Positions 7,995 to 8,995 of a DNA stretch of 8,995 nt are shown here, in pieces (position 1 is the stretch's first letter; each line of letters opens with the position of its first letter). This DNA comes from Clostridiales bacterium. GTDB taxonomy: Bacteria; Bacillota; Clostridia; Oscillospirales; Oscillospiraceae. The position numbers were made by a program, and so were the translations under genes. The stretch is taken from the NCBI GenBank assembly GCA_012729875.1, contig JAAYCC010000137.1:1-8995 (forward strand), in the 5' to 3' direction. Below the pieces are notes generated by a model. That model did no database searches, was not told the origin of the DNA, and saw nothing but the letters and a program-made list of their open reading frames with translations.

Positions 7995-8013
7995 CCGCTC
8001 TATCGGGGAGCGG
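7995..8013 (+). terminator. Small GC-rich hairpin directly after the transporter operon, possible terminator
   Basis: CCGCTC (7995-8000) and GAGCGG (8008-8013) form a 6-bp stem with a 7-base loop, starting at the base after the stop codon of the second half transporter. The following bases, CTCGTTTATAA, contain only a short T-run, so it would be a weak intrinsic terminator. The position fits the end of the operon. Confidence 0.4.
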
Positions 8014-8126
8014 CTCGTTTATAAGCGCCTTAGACATGATTTGTGGTTCATCTCCGGAGATTTTTCGGAATCGTCATAGAGATAAAAAGTTCATAAAAAA
8101 AGCTGGAAATCCTTTTTATGGGACAC

Positions 8127-8135
8127 TGGTATATA
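8127..8135 (+). promoter_or_regulatory. Possible extended -10 promoter element upstream of cas3
   Basis: TGGTATATA fits the extended -10 form TGn-TATAAT (TATATA in place of TATAAT) and lies about 80 bases before the cas3 start. No convincing -35 hexamer is visible at the usual spacing. Transcription from here would begin at or next to the dyad at 8141-8171. AT-rich DNA gives such matches by chance, so this is tentative. Confidence 0.25.
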
Positions 8136-8140
8136 TAAAC

Positions 8141-8171
8141 TGATAGGGACGGTAATAAAACGTCCCTATTA
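8141..8171 (+). promoter_or_regulatory. Dyad or hairpin in the putative cas3 leader
   Basis: ATAGGGACG (8143-8151) and CGTCCCTAT (8161-8169) are exact reverse complements around a 9-base loop. Two further pairs (one G-U, one T-A) extend the stem to 8141-8171. It lies 44 bases before the cas3 ATG and just downstream of a possible -10 element. It could be an operator, a leader-RNA hairpin, or a terminator for read-through from upstream; the weak T-content after it (TAGTCTTTC) makes the last less likely. Confidence 0.45.
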
Positions 8172-8215
8172 GTCTTTCAGAATGGTGGAACAGACAAACA
8201 AGAATGGAGGTAAAG

Positions 8216-8995
8216 ATGGAATATATAGCCCACATAAACGCTGAAACAGCCGAACAGCAGAAACTCATCGACCACCTCAACGGAACGGCGTATAGAGCAA
8301 AAAAATTTGCGGAAAAGTTCGGCGCCGAGGAAATTGCTGCACAGTGCGGCATGCTACACGACATAGGAAAATACTCCTGCGCGTTTCAGAGAAGGATAAG
8401 GGGCTCATCGGAGCAGGTGGACCACTCGACTGCGGGTGCGCAGGTTGCATTCAAGGAGTACAGGGATGTGCCGGCTGCTTTTTGTATATCCGGTCACCAC
8501 GGCGGGCTGCCGGATGGAGGGAGCAGGGCGGATACCGGGGACATGCCTACATTCCAGGGGAAAATGAAACGTGTAGTCGGCCGGGACATTGAGGATTTCG
8601 GCGCATATTCCGACGAGGTGAGCGCAAGCAAGGCCGTAATACCGATGGAGCTGTGCGGGGACAACAAAAGCCGGTTTTTCTTTGTGCGTATGCTGTACTC
8701 CTGCCTTGTGGACGCGGATTTCCTCGATACGGAGGAGTTTATGTCAGGAGGGGGCGTTGCGCGCGGCGGCTATGACGATATATCGGCGCTCTGGGAGAAG
8801 CTAGAGCTTTACATATCCTCCTGGCGGGACCCGAGGACCGAACTCAACAAAAAGCGCTGCGAGATATTGAGTACACTGATTGACAGCGGCGAAGGAGAAA
8901 AGGGGCTGTTCTCTCTGACTGTACCCACAGGGGGCGGCAAGACCGTAAGTTCGATGGCATTTGCGCTGAGGCATGCACTGACCCACGGTATGAGC
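8216..8995 (+). CDS. cas3: CRISPR-associated nuclease-helicase Cas3, N-terminal third (3' end outside window), probably type I-C
   Basis: This is the effector that nicks, unwinds and degrades DNA marked by Cascade in type I CRISPR interference. The frame stays open to the window end, giving 260 residues; type I-C Cas3 proteins are usually about 700-800. The HD nuclease domain shows all expected metal ligands in order: His20, His48-Asp49 (MLHDIGK), His70 (VDHSTAGA), His94-His95 (SGHHGG), and Asp165 in LVDADFLDTE. The superfamily 2 helicase follows with SLTVPTGGGKT (Walker A Lys242), preceded by LNKKRCEIL (210-218). The fused HD-helicase layout and the TVPTGGGKTVSSMAFALRHA block resemble type I-C Cas3; the subtype is less certain than the family. 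ATG 8216 has GGAGGT at 8206-8211 upstream. An in-frame ATG at 8204 would overlap that site and is not preferred. cas5, cas8, cas7 and adaptation genes are expected downstream. Confidence 0.93.
   Translation, partial: MEYIAHINAETAEQQKLIDHLNGTAYRAKKFAEKFGAEEIAAQCGMLHDIGKYSCAFQRRIRGSSEQVDHSTAGAQVAFKEYRDVPAAFCISGHHGGLPDGGSRADTGDMPTFQGKMKRVVGRDIEDFGAYSDEVSASKAVIPMELCGDNKSRFFFVRMLYSCLVDADFLDTEEFMSGGGVARGGYDDISALWEKLELYISSWRDPRTELNKKRCEILSTLIDSGEGEKGLFSLTVPTGGGKTVSSMAFALRHALTHGMS

Larger units (their letters stand above)
7995..8215. other. Non-coding boundary between the transporter operon and cas3
   Basis: No credible gene is seen in these 221 bp. They hold the post-operon hairpin, a 12-bp palindrome ATCTCCGGAGAT (8050-8061), an AT-rich stretch with the inverted pair CATAAAAA (8092-8099) and TTTTTATG (8113-8120), a possible extended -10 element, and the dyad at 8141-8171 in front of cas3. 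No CRISPR-type direct repeats occur here. Confidence 0.7.

Noticed and set aside
8050..8061. Palindrome ATCTCCGGAGAT, considered as an operator or terminator
   Set aside because: A 12-bp perfect palindrome is expected about twice by chance in a 9-kb window, and as a hairpin it has only a 4-bp stem with a usable loop. No other copy was noticed.
8092..8120. Inverted pair CATAAAAA and TTTTTATG, considered as a bidirectional terminator
   Set aside because: The stem is A-T dominated with a 13-base gap and little GC pairing, so it would be unstable; low-complexity AT-rich sequence is the simpler explanation.
8344..8592. Plus-strand 82-codon frame overlapping the start of cas3
   Set aside because: It is a frame-shifted shadow of the cas3 HD domain, whose own frame carries all nuclease motifs.

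Overview
The window reads as one long plus-strand metal-transport operon followed by the beginning of a CRISPR-Cas locus. Compact spacing, strong GGAGG-type ribosome binding sites, occasional GTG starts, frequent ATA, AGA and AGG codons and mid-range G+C suggest an anaerobic Gram-positive bacterium of the Clostridia. No rRNA or other phylogenetic marker is present, so this placement is an inference.

Bases 1-4416 hold a nickel ABC importer in the standard order nikA (5' end missing), nikB, nikC, nikD, nikE. The nikA fragment has the SHAD motif whose histidine corresponds to the metal-coordinating His416 of E. coli NikA. This favours nickel or a nickel chelate over peptides. NikB and NikC are the membrane subunits. 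NikD and NikE are the ATPases, and both carry the Opp/Dpp-type C-terminal four-cysteine extension that the short E. coli NikD and NikE lack. The nikA-nikB gap holds a perfect 16-bp hairpin. A second strong hairpin lies inside the last codons of nikE.

Bases 4468-7994 encode two adjacent half-size ABC transporters of the exporter fold (580 and 593 residues). They are almost certainly partners in a heterodimer, and both have intact ATPase motifs. They lie on the same strand, 51 bp after nikE, with no clear terminator in the gap, so they are probably co-transcribed with the nickel genes. Their substrate is not visible. A metal-linked job, such as moving a metallophore or a thiol, is a hypothesis suggested by position.

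Bases 7995-8215 (221 bp) are the boundary between the two blocks. They contain a small hairpin after the transporter operon, AT-rich DNA, a possible extended -10 element, and a dyad in the putative leader of the next gene.

From 8216 to the window edge runs an open reading frame without a stop. It encodes the first 260 residues of Cas3, with the complete set of HD-nuclease metal ligands followed by the helicase Walker A motif, and it most resembles type I-C Cas3. The rest of cas3, and probably an effector and adaptation cassette with its repeat array, should lie downstream. No CRISPR repeats, mobile elements, tRNA or rRNA genes were seen in the window.
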